Below, piece after piece: positions 25,657 to 33,562 of a DNA stretch of 64,000 nt. The number at the start of each line of letters is the position of its first letter. Position 1 is the first letter of the stretch. The notes below the pieces were generated by a model that had not been told where the DNA came from, searched no databases, and saw nothing but the letters and a program-made list of their open reading frames with translations. The stretch is from Faecalispora jeddahensis (GTDB lineage: Bacteria > Bacillota > Clostridia > Oscillospirales > Acutalibacteraceae): the NCBI RefSeq assembly GCF_000577335.1, contig NZ_CBYL010000002.1, positions 104,526 to 168,525 on the forward strand. Direction: 5' to 3'. The translations under genes and the position numbers were made by a program.

Positions 25657-26430
25657 ATGGATACAGAAAGAGATGTTCTATCTCTGCTGAATCATGTGGC
25701 CGACGGAACCATTCCGCCAGAGGACGCTTTGCTTCAGCTCAAACTTTCGCCCTTTGAGGATTTGGGCTATGCCAAGGTGGACCATCACCGCGGCCTGCGC
25801 CAGGGAGTGCCGGAAGTGATCTACGGGCAATCAAAAACGCCGGAGCAGATCACCGGAATTCTGGGGGCTCTTCGGTCGCGCGGCTGCAAAAACATCCTTG
25901 TCACCCGTATCACACAGGAAACGGCGGATTTGATTGCGAAAGACGCGGAAATCACCTACGAGCCTTTGGCAAAACTGGCGATTGCGTTCCCGGAAGAGAC
26001 AGAGAAGCACGGTTCCATTGTGGTGGCCACCGGCGGTACAAGCGACATGGGCGTAGCGGAAGAAGCCGCCCTTACCGCAGAGGCTCTGGGGAACTCCGTG
26101 ACGCGGGTTTACGATGTGGGGGTGGCCGGACTGCACCGGCTGCTCAGCAACTTAAAGCCCTTGATGACCGCCCGGGTGGTGATTGCCGTCGCGGGCATGG
26201 AGGGAGCCCTTGCAAGCGTGATCGGCGGGCTGGTCGACTGTCCGGTGATCGCCGTGCCGACCAGCGTCGGATATGGGGCAAGCTTCGGGGGAGTTGCGGC
26301 GCTGTTATCCATGCTGAACTCCTGTGCCTCCGGCGTGAGCGTGGTCAACATCGACAACGGATTTGGCGCCGGGTATCTGGCCAGCCAAATCAATCATATG
26401 GGGGAACCAGCACGCAGAAGCGTGCCTTGA
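25657..26430 (+). CDS. larB: LarB, nickel-pincer cofactor biosynthesis carboxylase
   Basis: A 257-residue LarB protein of the AIR-carboxylase (PurE-like) superfamily. In the known pathway LarB carboxylates and hydrolyses nicotinic acid adenine dinucleotide to the biscarboxylated mononucleotide precursor of the nickel-pincer nucleotide. The PurE-like domain spans about residues 115-250 (GSIVVATGGTSDMGVAEEAAL, GMEGALASVIGGLVDCPVIAVP, GYGASFGG). The ATG at 25657 follows GAGGAGGA. The partner genes larC and larE and the target racemase larA are not in the window. An ABC importer of the nickel/peptide class follows 175 bases downstream on the same strand, which would fit nickel supply for the cofactor. 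Confidence 0.92.
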   Translation: MDTERDVLSLLNHVADGTIPPEDALLQLKLSPFEDLGYAKVDHHRGLRQGVPEVIYGQSKTPEQITGILGALRSRGCKNILVTRITQETADLIAKDAEITYEPLAKLAIAFPEETEKHGSIVVATGGTSDMGVAEEAALTAEALGNSVTRVYDVGVAGLHRLLSNLKPLMTARVVIAVAGMEGALASVIGGLVDCPVIAVPTSVGYGASFGGVAALLSMLNSCASGVSVVNIDNGFGAGYLASQINHMGEPARRSVP

Positions 26431-26472
26431 ACCTCGGAAATAACATGACTGTATATTTCGGAATGTGTGACC

Positions 26473-26520
26473 AAGAGGGTCGCTATTACGCCAGCAGGCG
26501 TTTTGGCGGCTCTTCTTTTT
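26473..26520 (+). terminator. Hairpin between larB and the ABC transporter genes
   Basis: AAGAG (26473-26477) pairs with CTCTT (26510-26514), enclosing CGC/GCG pairing and an inner CGCC-AGCA-GGCG hairpin (26489-26500); TCTTCTTTTT follows. It could end larB transcription or partly reduce read-through into the transporter genes. Confidence 0.55.
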
Positions 26521-26605
26521 ACCCACAAAAACCTGTTTGAACGCCTGGTCTTTCAAACACTGGAATAAACGTGGTATTGAAAAAGAGAAGCGAGGAGCAT
26601 TTTGA

Positions 26606-27610
26606 ATGCCGGAAAACGATCATCTGTCCTTCCTGAAAAAAATCCTGCTGCGGCTGCTCGGCTTTGCGCTGACGATGCTGATTCTCTCGGTTGTGGCATT
26701 CTGCTTTGCAAGATGTGCACCGGGTGATCCGCTGCAGTCCTTTTACGGCGACGCGGTGGAATCGATGACCTCGGAGGAGCTGATAACTGCCCGTACCCGT
26801 TTGGGGCTGGACGCGCCCCTTACCACCCAGTATGTCCGGTGGATCGGGAACGCTTTTCAGGGGGATTTCGGCCTGTCTCTGAAATATAAAAAACCTGCGA
26901 TGGACGTTGTTTCCCCGCTGATCGGCAACACGCTGATTCTGGGGTTAACCTCCTATCTGCTGGTGTTTCTTCTTGCCACCCTGCTGGCGGTGGCCTGCGC
27001 CCTGCATGAGGACTCTTTTGCCGATCGCCTGATCTGTAAGATCGGAACGGCAATTTACTATCTCCCCTCTTTCTGGCTCGGCGTTGTTCTGATCCTGATC
27101 TTCAGCATTCACCTGAAATGGTTCCCCAGCAGCGGCGCTTACGACATCGGCAGGGCCAGGGACATTCTGAACCGCCTCCGGCACATGGTTTTGCCCCTCG
27201 TGGTCATGATTGTCAGCCATCTTTGGTACTACGCCTATATGATCCGGGGCAAGCTGCTGGACGAGCTTCGGCAGGACTACGTTCTTCTGGCAAAGGGCAA
27301 GGGTCTGACGAATCGGCAGATTGTATGGAAGCACTGCCTGCGCAACGTGGCCCCTACGATTGTCAGCATCATGGCCATCTCGATTCCCCATGTTCTGAGC
27401 GGTACTTATATTGCAGAGGCGGTGTTCAATTACCCTGGAATCGGCGCGCTCTCGATTGAAAGCGCAAAATATCACGATTACAATCTGCTGATGCTTCTGG
27501 TGCTGATCACCGGCGCCCTGGTGATTCTGAGCAGCATGGCGGCGCAGACGGTCAACGAGGTCATTGATCCCCGCATGAAAGAAACGGGGGTGTCCGCGTG
27601 GCAGAGATAA
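26606..27610 (+). CDS. Nickel/peptide-type ABC transporter permease 1 (NikB/DppB-like)
   Basis: A 334-residue permease (PF00528). The first membrane segment is in LRLLGFALTMLILSVVAFCF, followed by the extracytoplasmic domain with ARCAPGDPLQSFYGD, and five further segments; the EAA loop reads DYVLLAKGKGLTNRQIVWKH. It overlaps the next permease gene by 13 bases, a sign of translational coupling. The gene order permease-permease-binding protein-ATPase-ATPase differs from that of the Dpp operon at 8.7-14.4 kb, so the two transporters are separate lineages. Nickel, nickel-chelate or peptide import are all possible; the larB neighbour favours nickel. Confidence 0.93.
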   Translation: MPENDHLSFLKKILLRLLGFALTMLILSVVAFCFARCAPGDPLQSFYGDAVESMTSEELITARTRLGLDAPLTTQYVRWIGNAFQGDFGLSLKYKKPAMDVVSPLIGNTLILGLTSYLLVFLLATLLAVACALHEDSFADRLICKIGTAIYYLPSFWLGVVLILIFSIHLKWFPSSGAYDIGRARDILNRLRHMVLPLVVMIVSHLWYYAYMIRGKLLDELRQDYVLLAKGKGLTNRQIVWKHCLRNVAPTIVSIMAISIPHVLSGTYIAEAVFNYPGIGALSIESAKYHDYNLLMLLVLITGALVILSSMAAQTVNEVIDPRMKETGVSAWQR

Positions 27611-28503
27611 ACGATCCTCGATTCCGGGTGGTCGGCCCCGGCTGGAAGGAGCACCAGCCTGTCATTCAAAAGCCGACGCTGCGAAAACGTCTGAAGGGCA
27701 AGCCGATTCCGGCGCTGATTCTGCTGCTTCTGATTGTAGCGGGCTGTGTATTCTCCGGCAGACTGGCAAATCACGACCCCGCCGGATTCTATTTACAGCA
27801 CCTGAATCAAGCGCCGAATTCCGAATTTTACTTTGGAACCGATTCTCTAGGGCGCGACATTTACTCCATGATCTGGTACGGCGGCAGGATATCCCTTTCC
27901 ATCGGCCTGATGAGCATGGCGATCATCTGCATCATCGGCATCCCTTACGGGTGCATCAGCGGGTTGGCGAACACGAGGGTGGACGCGATCATGATGCGGA
28001 TTGCGGAAATGGCAAGCAGCATCCCGAATCTTCTGACTGTTCTTTTGCTTGTATCCGTGATTGGAAAGCAGAACACCTTTACCCTCTCCTTCATTATCGG
28101 AATCACAGGGTGGTTCCCGCTGGCCCGTATCGTACGCAGCGAGGTGCGCCAAATCCGCAGCAGCGAGTATGTTCTGGCCGCACGCTGCATGGGCATCAGC
28201 TTCCCTAATATCATGACGCGCCATCTGATCCCGAACTTTGTTTCTTCCATCCTGTTTGTCGTGATCTCCAGCATCAGCTCAAGCATGTCGATGGAATCGA
28301 CCCTCAGCTTTCTCGGGCTTGGGCTGCCGGTGGATGTCATTTCGTGGGGCAGTATGCTCTCACTTGCCAACCGGGCGCTGCTGCTGGATACCTGGTGGGT
28401 CATCATTATCCCCGGCGTTTTTCTGCTCGTTACATTGAACTGCATTACCAGTCTGGGGAACTTCTACCGCAAGGAAACCAACAAAAAGCACAGCAACCTG
28501 TGA
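27598..28503 (+). CDS. Nickel/peptide-type ABC transporter permease 2 (NikC/DppC-like)
   Basis: A 301-residue permease. It starts at a GTG inside the end of the previous gene. The signature YFGTDSLGRDIYSMIWYG follows the first membrane segment, as in NikC/DppC/OppC, and the EAA loop is YVLAARCMGISFPNIMTRH. Five further hydrophobic segments are visible, and the C-terminus is basic. It pairs with the permease at 26606 and is followed after 42 bases by the binding-protein gene. Confidence 0.93.
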   Translation: MAEINDPRFRVVGPGWKEHQPVIQKPTLRKRLKGKPIPALILLLLIVAGCVFSGRLANHDPAGFYLQHLNQAPNSEFYFGTDSLGRDIYSMIWYGGRISLSIGLMSMAIICIIGIPYGCISGLANTRVDAIMMRIAEMASSIPNLLTVLLLVSVIGKQNTFTLSFIIGITGWFPLARIVRSEVRQIRSSEYVLAARCMGISFPNIMTRHLIPNFVSSILFVVISSISSSMSMESTLSFLGLGLPVDVISWGSMLSLANRALLLDTWWVIIIPGVFLLVTLNCITSLGNFYRKETNKKHSNL

Positions 28504-28545
28504 TCCATCGGGATTTCCTATGTTACGATTTGAGGAGGAAAAGAA

Positions 28546-30144
28546 ATGATAGGCAAAAAAGCAATAAAAGGATTCTCTCTGCTTCTCGCTTTCTGTCTGC
28601 TGTTCTCTCTGGCAGCCTGCACCGGCTCGGACAGTCAGACGGGCGGCTCCGCTTCTGCCGCCGGGGAGTCGGAGGACCTCTCCAACACGCTGGTATACGC
28701 GGGGGAATCGGAAAGCACCATCAACCCTGTTCTGAATAATCACGACGAGCTGCCCGACCTGATATTCTCGGGACTGATGAAATATGACGGCAGCGGTACG
28801 CCGGTCTGTGATCTGGCGGAACGCTACGATTACGACGATGCAACCCTCACCTACACCTTTCGTCTGCGCAGCGGAGTCAAGTGGCACGACGGCAAGGAGT
28901 TCACGGCGGACGACGTGGTTTACACGTATGATCTTCTGACCAAGGACAAATCTCTGTCCTCCACCATCACGAGCAACTATGAGGACATTGTCAGCGCAGC
29001 GGCGCCAGACAAATCCACCGTTGTCATCCGGCTCGGCAAATACAACGCTGCCATGCTCGATTACTTTACCATTGGGATTCTCCCGAAGCACCTGACCGAA
29101 GGGCAGGACATCAACACCATGGCCTTTAATCAGGCCCCCGTCGGCACAGGGCGATACCGATTCGTGAAATGGGATACCGCCGGCGGCAGAATCATTTTGG
29201 AACGAAACAGCGCTTATTACGGCAAGGTGCCGAACATTGAGCGCGTGATCTATAAAACCGTTGCTGTCGAAAGCACCAAGGCCACCATGCTGCAGTCCGG
29301 CGAGGCAGATTTGGCCTGGCTGAACGCCAAATACGCCGACACCTTTCGCGGAAAGGACGGCTATCAAAACATTGATTTCAAGACCGCCGACTACCGCGGC
29401 ATCTCGATGGATTTCGGCACAAAATTCTGGCAGGAAAATGGCGACTCGATCGGCGTGCTGAACTACGCCATCGATAAAGAAGCGATTGTAAAAAGCGTGC
29501 TGGCCGGGCGCGGCCTTGCCGCGTACAGCCCGATTCAGCTGAATCGCCTCGGCGGCAGCACCGCGGCAGATATTTACCCATATAACCTGAATCAATTCGC
29601 ACAGCAGATGGCAAAGCTGGGCTGGGCAAAGGGCAGCGACGGCATCTATGAGCGCCGCGGCGAAAAATTCCACTTTACCATTCAGGTGCGCGATTATGAG
29701 GAAGAACGCGTGGATATTGCCAACCTGTGCGCCAGCCAGCTCAAAGCCGCCGGTGTGGACATGGAGGTTGTGCTCGTGACAAAATTCGACTGGAAGGCCG
29801 GCTACAACGGCTTTTTGTCCGGCTACGCGGCACAGTTTGACCCCGATATGTTCTACAAAAACTACGTGACCGGAGCAAGCGACAACACAATGAAGTACTC
29901 TAACGCCCGTGTGGATCAACTGCTGTCTGAGGGCCGCCACACAAAGGATGAGTCCAAAAGAAAACAGATTTATCAGGAATTTGAGGATGTCTACGCGCAG
30001 CAGCCCGGCGTGGTTCTGGTTGCGTTTCTGGACGGCTGCTACGTCAGCATCAAGGGCCTTGATGGGCTCGACACCACGCGGCTTCTGGGACACCATGCAG
30101 TCGGCGTGCTGTGGAACATCGAGGAATGGACACTGAGTAAATAA
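28546..30144 (+). CDS. Nickel/peptide-type ABC transporter binding lipoprotein
   Basis: A 532-residue family 5 binding protein. A lipoprotein signal peptide (KGFSLLLAFCLLFSLAAC) ends at the acylated cysteine at about residue 25, followed by a Gly/Ser linker. The mature chain has PDLIFSGLMKYDGSG, LRSGVKWHDGKEFTADDVVY and PVGTGRYRFVKWD, the standard landmarks. It captures the ligand outside the membrane for the permease pair just upstream. AGGAGG sits 9 bases before the ATG. The ligand cannot be told from sequence; no histidine-rich metal site is obvious, and NikA-type proteins bind nickel through small chelators anyway. Confidence 0.93.
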   Translation: MIGKKAIKGFSLLLAFCLLFSLAACTGSDSQTGGSASAAGESEDLSNTLVYAGESESTINPVLNNHDELPDLIFSGLMKYDGSGTPVCDLAERYDYDDATLTYTFRLRSGVKWHDGKEFTADDVVYTYDLLTKDKSLSSTITSNYEDIVSAAAPDKSTVVIRLGKYNAAMLDYFTIGILPKHLTEGQDINTMAFNQAPVGTGRYRFVKWDTAGGRIILERNSAYYGKVPNIERVIYKTVAVESTKATMLQSGEADLAWLNAKYADTFRGKDGYQNIDFKTADYRGISMDFGTKFWQENGDSIGVLNYAIDKEAIVKSVLAGRGLAAYSPIQLNRLGGSTAADIYPYNLNQFAQQMAKLGWAKGSDGIYERRGEKFHFTIQVRDYEEERVDIANLCASQLKAAGVDMEVVLVTKFDWKAGYNGFLSGYAAQFDPDMFYKNYVTGASDNTMKYSNARVDQLLSEGRHTKDESKRKQIYQEFEDVYAQQPGVVLVAFLDGCYVSIKGLDGLDTTRLLGHHAVGVLWNIEEWTLSK

Positions 30145-30159
30145 ACGAAGAGGTTGCCA

Positions 30160-31176
30160 ATGGGAACGGTACTGGAAGTGACAGATTATTCCCTCAGCTT
30201 TGACACGCCGGAGGGAGAAATACAAGCAGTCAGAAATGTCGGGTTTGCGCTGGAGGAAGGGGAAATTCTCGCGGTCGTCGGGGAATCGGGCTGCGGGAAA
30301 ACCGTGCTGTGTAAATCGCTGCTGAGGCTCCTGCCGAAAAACGCGGTGGTAAAAAGCGGGCAGGTTACGCTTTGCGGCGAAGACATCACCGCGTATTCAG
30401 AGCGCCGCATGCGCTCCCTGCGGGGAAAACAGATTTCGATGGTGTTTCAGGACCCCATGACAACGCTGAACCCCACGATCCCGATTGGCAAGCAAATCAC
30501 CGAAGCGATTTTAAAGCATGAAAAAATCGGGAAACAAGCCGCCAAAGCGCAGGCTCTGGAGCTTTTAAGACGGATGGAAATCGATCACCCGGAGGAACGC
30601 TTCGAGATGCAGCCGCACCTGCTTTCCGGCGGAATGCGCCAGCGGTGCGTTCTGGCGATTGCTTTGGCCTCCCGCCCGAAGGTTTTGGTGGCGGACGAAC
30701 CGACTACCGCACTGGATGTGACGGTGCAGACCAAAATACTCGATTTGATTTTGTCCACCTGCAAAGAATCCGGAATCGCGGTGCTGTTTATCTCTCATGA
30801 CCTGAACGTGGTCGCTAGAATCGCAGACCGGGTCGCCGTGATGTACGCCGGGAAGATCGTTGAAATCGGCACGGCCGAAGAGATTTTCTACGACCCGCGC
30901 CACCCTTATACCTGGGGGCTGCTGGGGGCGCAGCCCGCGCTGGCGGTACAGACAAAGCAATTACATAGCATTCCGGGCATACCCCCCTCCCTGCTGAATC
31001 CACCGGCGGGCGACCTGTTTGCACCGCGCAACGAACACGCGCTGGCAATTGATTATGAAGAAATGCCGCCCCTGTTCCAGATCACGCCGACGCATTTCGC
31101 GGCCACCTGGCTGCTGCACCCCAACGCCCCGAGCATCGAACCGCCCGCTTTTCTGAAAAGGGGGCCGCGGCGATGA
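30160..31176 (+). CDS. Nickel/peptide-type ABC transporter ATPase 1 (NikD/DppD-like)
   Basis: A 338-residue ATPase with Walker A GESGCGKTV, Q-loop FQDPMTTLNPT, signature LSGGMRQRCVLAIAL, Walker [13 protein letters not shown] and switch histidine VLFISHDLN. The start at 30160 is preceded by GAAGAGG. In the C-terminal oligopeptide extension the usual GCxFxPRC cysteines are replaced: the text reads GDLFAPRNEHA, so the cysteine cluster kept in the Dpp ATPase at 12440 is missing here. The gene overlaps the next by four bases (ATGA). Confidence 0.92.
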   Translation: MGTVLEVTDYSLSFDTPEGEIQAVRNVGFALEEGEILAVVGESGCGKTVLCKSLLRLLPKNAVVKSGQVTLCGEDITAYSERRMRSLRGKQISMVFQDPMTTLNPTIPIGKQITEAILKHEKIGKQAAKAQALELLRRMEIDHPEERFEMQPHLLSGGMRQRCVLAIALASRPKVLVADEPTTALDVTVQTKILDLILSTCKESGIAVLFISHDLNVVARIADRVAVMYAGKIVEIGTAEEIFYDPRHPYTWGLLGAQPALAVQTKQLHSIPGIPPSLLNPPAGDLFAPRNEHALAIDYEEMPPLFQITPTHFAATWLLHPNAPSIEPPAFLKRGPRR

Positions 31177-32057
31177 ATGAGGAAACGCTTCTGGAAGTCC
31201 GGAATGTAAAGCAGTATTTTCCGATCAGCAAGCGCCTGACGATCCGCGCGGTCGACGACATCAGCTTTCAGATCAAGCGGGGAGAAATTTTTGGCCTGGT
31301 GGGCGAAAGCGGCTCCGGCAAATCCACGGTGGCCCGCTCTGTGATGGGGCTGTACCGTCTCACCGGCGGAGAAATCTGGTTTCAGGGAGAGAAAATATCG
31401 GACCCGAAGATTTACCGGAAGAACCGCCGGTACATCCAGAAAAACATGCAGATCATCTTTCAGGATTCCGCCGCCGCGCTGAACCCCAGAATGACCGTAC
31501 GGAACAGTATTGCCGAGCTGCTGCAGGCCTGCGGCCTTTGCCCCGGCCGCGAACTAGATATTCGGATTAATGAGCTGCTTCGGCAAGTTGGACTTGACGA
31601 GAGCTTTCGCGGAAAATACCCTGACGAGATTTCGGGCGGACAGCGCCAGCGCGTGGCGATTGCACGAGCCATCAGCACAAATCCGCAGCTGCTGGTTGCG
31701 GATGAACCGGCCGCCTCACTCGACGTATCGATTCAGGCGCAGATTCTCACGCTGTTTCAGCAGCTTCAGCGGGAGTACGGGTTTGCGTTCCTGCTCATTT
31801 CGCACGATCTTTCCGTCATCCGCCTGCTCAGCAATACGATCGCTGTGATGCGGGAGGGCCGTCTGCTGGAACTGGCTGAAACCGAAGAGCTGTTCGAACA
31901 TCCGCTGCATCCTTACACCAAAACCCTGCTCTCCGCCGTTCCGGCCGCAGACCCTATTTCTGAGCGGAGCCGCCGGGTTCTGGAGTTTGACCCGGCCTGT
32001 ATTCCGAAATCGGGTACCTTGCAGGAAGTGCTGCCCGGGCATTTTGTTTTTGGCTGA
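31173..32057 (+). CDS. Nickel/peptide-type ABC transporter ATPase 2 (NikE/DppF-like)
   Basis: A 294-residue ATPase, shorter than the usual 310-330 because the C-terminal oligopeptide extension is reduced and lacks the FxPRC cysteine motif. Walker A GESGSGKSTVARS, Q-loop FQDSAAALNPRM, signature ISGGQRQRVAIARAI, Walker B LLVADEPAASLD and switch FLLISHDLS are intact. It starts in an ATGA overlap with the preceding ATPase, and a strong terminator follows, closing the operon. Both ATPases of this operon have lost the cysteines kept by their Dpp counterparts. Confidence 0.92.
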   Translation: MNEETLLEVRNVKQYFPISKRLTIRAVDDISFQIKRGEIFGLVGESGSGKSTVARSVMGLYRLTGGEIWFQGEKISDPKIYRKNRRYIQKNMQIIFQDSAAALNPRMTVRNSIAELLQACGLCPGRELDIRINELLRQVGLDESFRGKYPDEISGGQRQRVAIARAISTNPQLLVADEPAASLDVSIQAQILTLFQQLQREYGFAFLLISHDLSVIRLLSNTIAVMREGRLLELAETEELFEHPLHPYTKTLLSAVPAADPISERSRRVLEFDPACIPKSGTLQEVLPGHFVFG

Positions 32058-32106
32058 GAAAAGTCTCGCGCTTTCCTTCACGCACACCGAAAAATCAAAT
32101 ACAAAA

Positions 32107-32139
32107 AAAGAACCGCAGATCATTGGTCTGCGGTTCTTT
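32107..32139. terminator. Bidirectional terminator after the second ABC operon
   Basis: A perfect 13-base stem, AAAGAACCGCAGA / TCTGCGGTTCTTT, loop of 7. It lies between the converging ATPase and penicillin-binding protein genes. Confidence 0.92.
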
Positions 32140-32182
32140 CTTAATAAAAAATGATTTTTGAAGGGTGTAAAGCAATACTCCT

Positions 32183-33562
32183 TTATAGGCCCAGCTTTTT
32201 CGCCTGCGTCATAATCGCCTTGGCGATCGGCCCGGCGGAGGTGCGCCCGTAGTTGCCCTCTTCCACTACAACGGCGAAAGCGTAGGGCGTTGTGGGATCG
32301 GACGAAAAACCGATCATCCAGCCGTTCGGCTTCTTGCCTCCGCCAACCTCGGCGGTACCGGTTTTGGCGCATACGCTCATGCCGGGGAACATGTCGTCGC
32401 CATAGTCGCTCGTCACGTTGTTGCGCATCAGCTGCTCGAGCGTCTGGGCGGTTGTGGGCTTGACAAGCTGGGTACCCAGCTCCGTTTTTCCCTGCTGCTG
32501 CACAATCCCCAGACTATTTTTGATCTGCTTGATGAAATAAGGCTGCACCGGCGTTCCGTCGTTTGCGATGGCGCCCATCAGCAGCATCATGTGATAAGGG
32601 TTCGTCATGTCGGTATGCTGTCCAATGCCCGACCAGGCCAGCGCCTGCTTCTCTGCCCCTTTGACGTCATACTTGCTTTTCGAGGTATCGATCCCGTCAA
32701 CAGAAAAGCTGCGGTTAAAGCCCATGGTGTTGGCTTCGGCGGTCATTTTCTCTTCGCCAAGCTCCACGGCGAGCTGCGCAAACGCCACGTTGCAGGATTT
32801 TGCCAGCGCCTGCTTGATATTAATCGTGCCATGAACGCCGTCGCAGGTGATCTTATTGCCGTTGATTGTCGTGCTGCCCTTGCAGGTAAAGGTTTTGGTA
32901 TCCCAATCCGAAAGGGTTTCGATCGCGGCGGCCGTCGTCACGATCTTGAAGATGGAGCCGGGCGTATAGCTTGCGGAAAGCACCTTGTTCAGGTATGCTC
33001 CCTCATATTTGGAATTCGTGTCGATATCCTTCGGCACATTGGCGGGATCAAAATCGGGCGTGCTGACCATCACCAGCATTTCACCCGTTTTGTAGTTGTA
33101 CATTGCCACAGCGCCGCGGCGGCCGTCGAGCTTATTATACGCGAGTTTGGAAAGCTCGCTGGAAAGTGTCAGCGTAATGTCGCTGCCCTGCTTTTTGCCC
33201 GTGGGTGAGGTCAGCCCCGTGATGGGGTTGTACCCGCCGATCTCTGAACGGTAGCGGTATTGAACCCCGGTAGAGATATAGCCGTTCGTATCCCCCACGG
33301 CATGCAGCATCGCGCGGCGGATCGTTTCATCGCTGCTATATACTCGCTTGCCGTTCTCGCTTTTCGCCAGCACCACACCGCTGCGGTCCAGTACATCTCC
33401 GGCAGTGGTCAGCTGACTGTCGCCCGAAGCATATTTATTGAACGGCTGCATCGCCCACGCGCCGCCGTCCTTGACAAATCCAAACAAAAATACACCCAGC
33501 CCCACAAAGAAGCCCAGAATCATCAAATAGAGGATACCGGCTCTGCCTCCGGTTGTTTTCAT
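32183..33562 (-). CDS. Class B penicillin-binding protein (transpeptidase)
   Basis: A 459-residue peptidoglycan transpeptidase. An N-terminal membrane anchor (GILYLMILGFFVGLGVFLFG) is followed by a short dimerisation region and the transpeptidase domain: SxxK is in YTPGSIFKIV, SxN is KSCN, and KTG is in CAKTGTAEVGGG. This compact form resembles PbpA of actinobacteria and similar Clostridia proteins. The start overlaps the stop of the FHA-FtsW gene (ATGA), so the glycosyltransferase and transpeptidase are translated together, matching the known SEDS-class B PBP partnership in wall synthesis during elongation, division or sporulation. Which process it serves cannot be told here. Confidence 0.95.
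   Translation of the reverse strand: MKTTGGRAGILYLMILGFFVGLGVFLFGFVKDGGAWAMQPFNKYASGDSQLTTAGDVLDRSGVVLAKSENGKRVYSSDETIRRAMLHAVGDTNGYISTGVQYRYRSEIGGYNPITGLTSPTGKKQGSDITLTLSSELSKLAYNKLDGRRGAVAMYNYKTGEMLVMVSTPDFDPANVPKDIDTNSKYEGAYLNKVLSASYTPGSIFKIVTTAAAIETLSDWDTKTFTCKGSTTINGNKITCDGVHGTINIKQALAKSCNVAFAQLAVELGEEKMTAEANTMGFNRSFSVDGIDTSKSKYDVKGAEKQALAWSGIGQHTDMTNPYHMMLLMGAIANDGTPVQPYFIKQIKNSLGIVQQQGKTELGTQLVKPTTAQTLEQLMRNNVTSDYGDDMFPGMSVCAKTGTAEVGGGKKPNGWMIGFSSDPTTPYAFAVVVEEGNYGRTSAGPIAKAIMTQAKKLGL

Noticed and set aside
28360..30225. A 621-codon open frame on the minus strand across the second ABC binding-protein gene
   Set aside because: It is antisense to a clearly recognisable binding protein, has no family resemblance and reflects GC-rich third positions. 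The same holds for long antisense frames at 8709-10412, 39231-40691, 5017-6201, 6071-7429 and 59720-61150.
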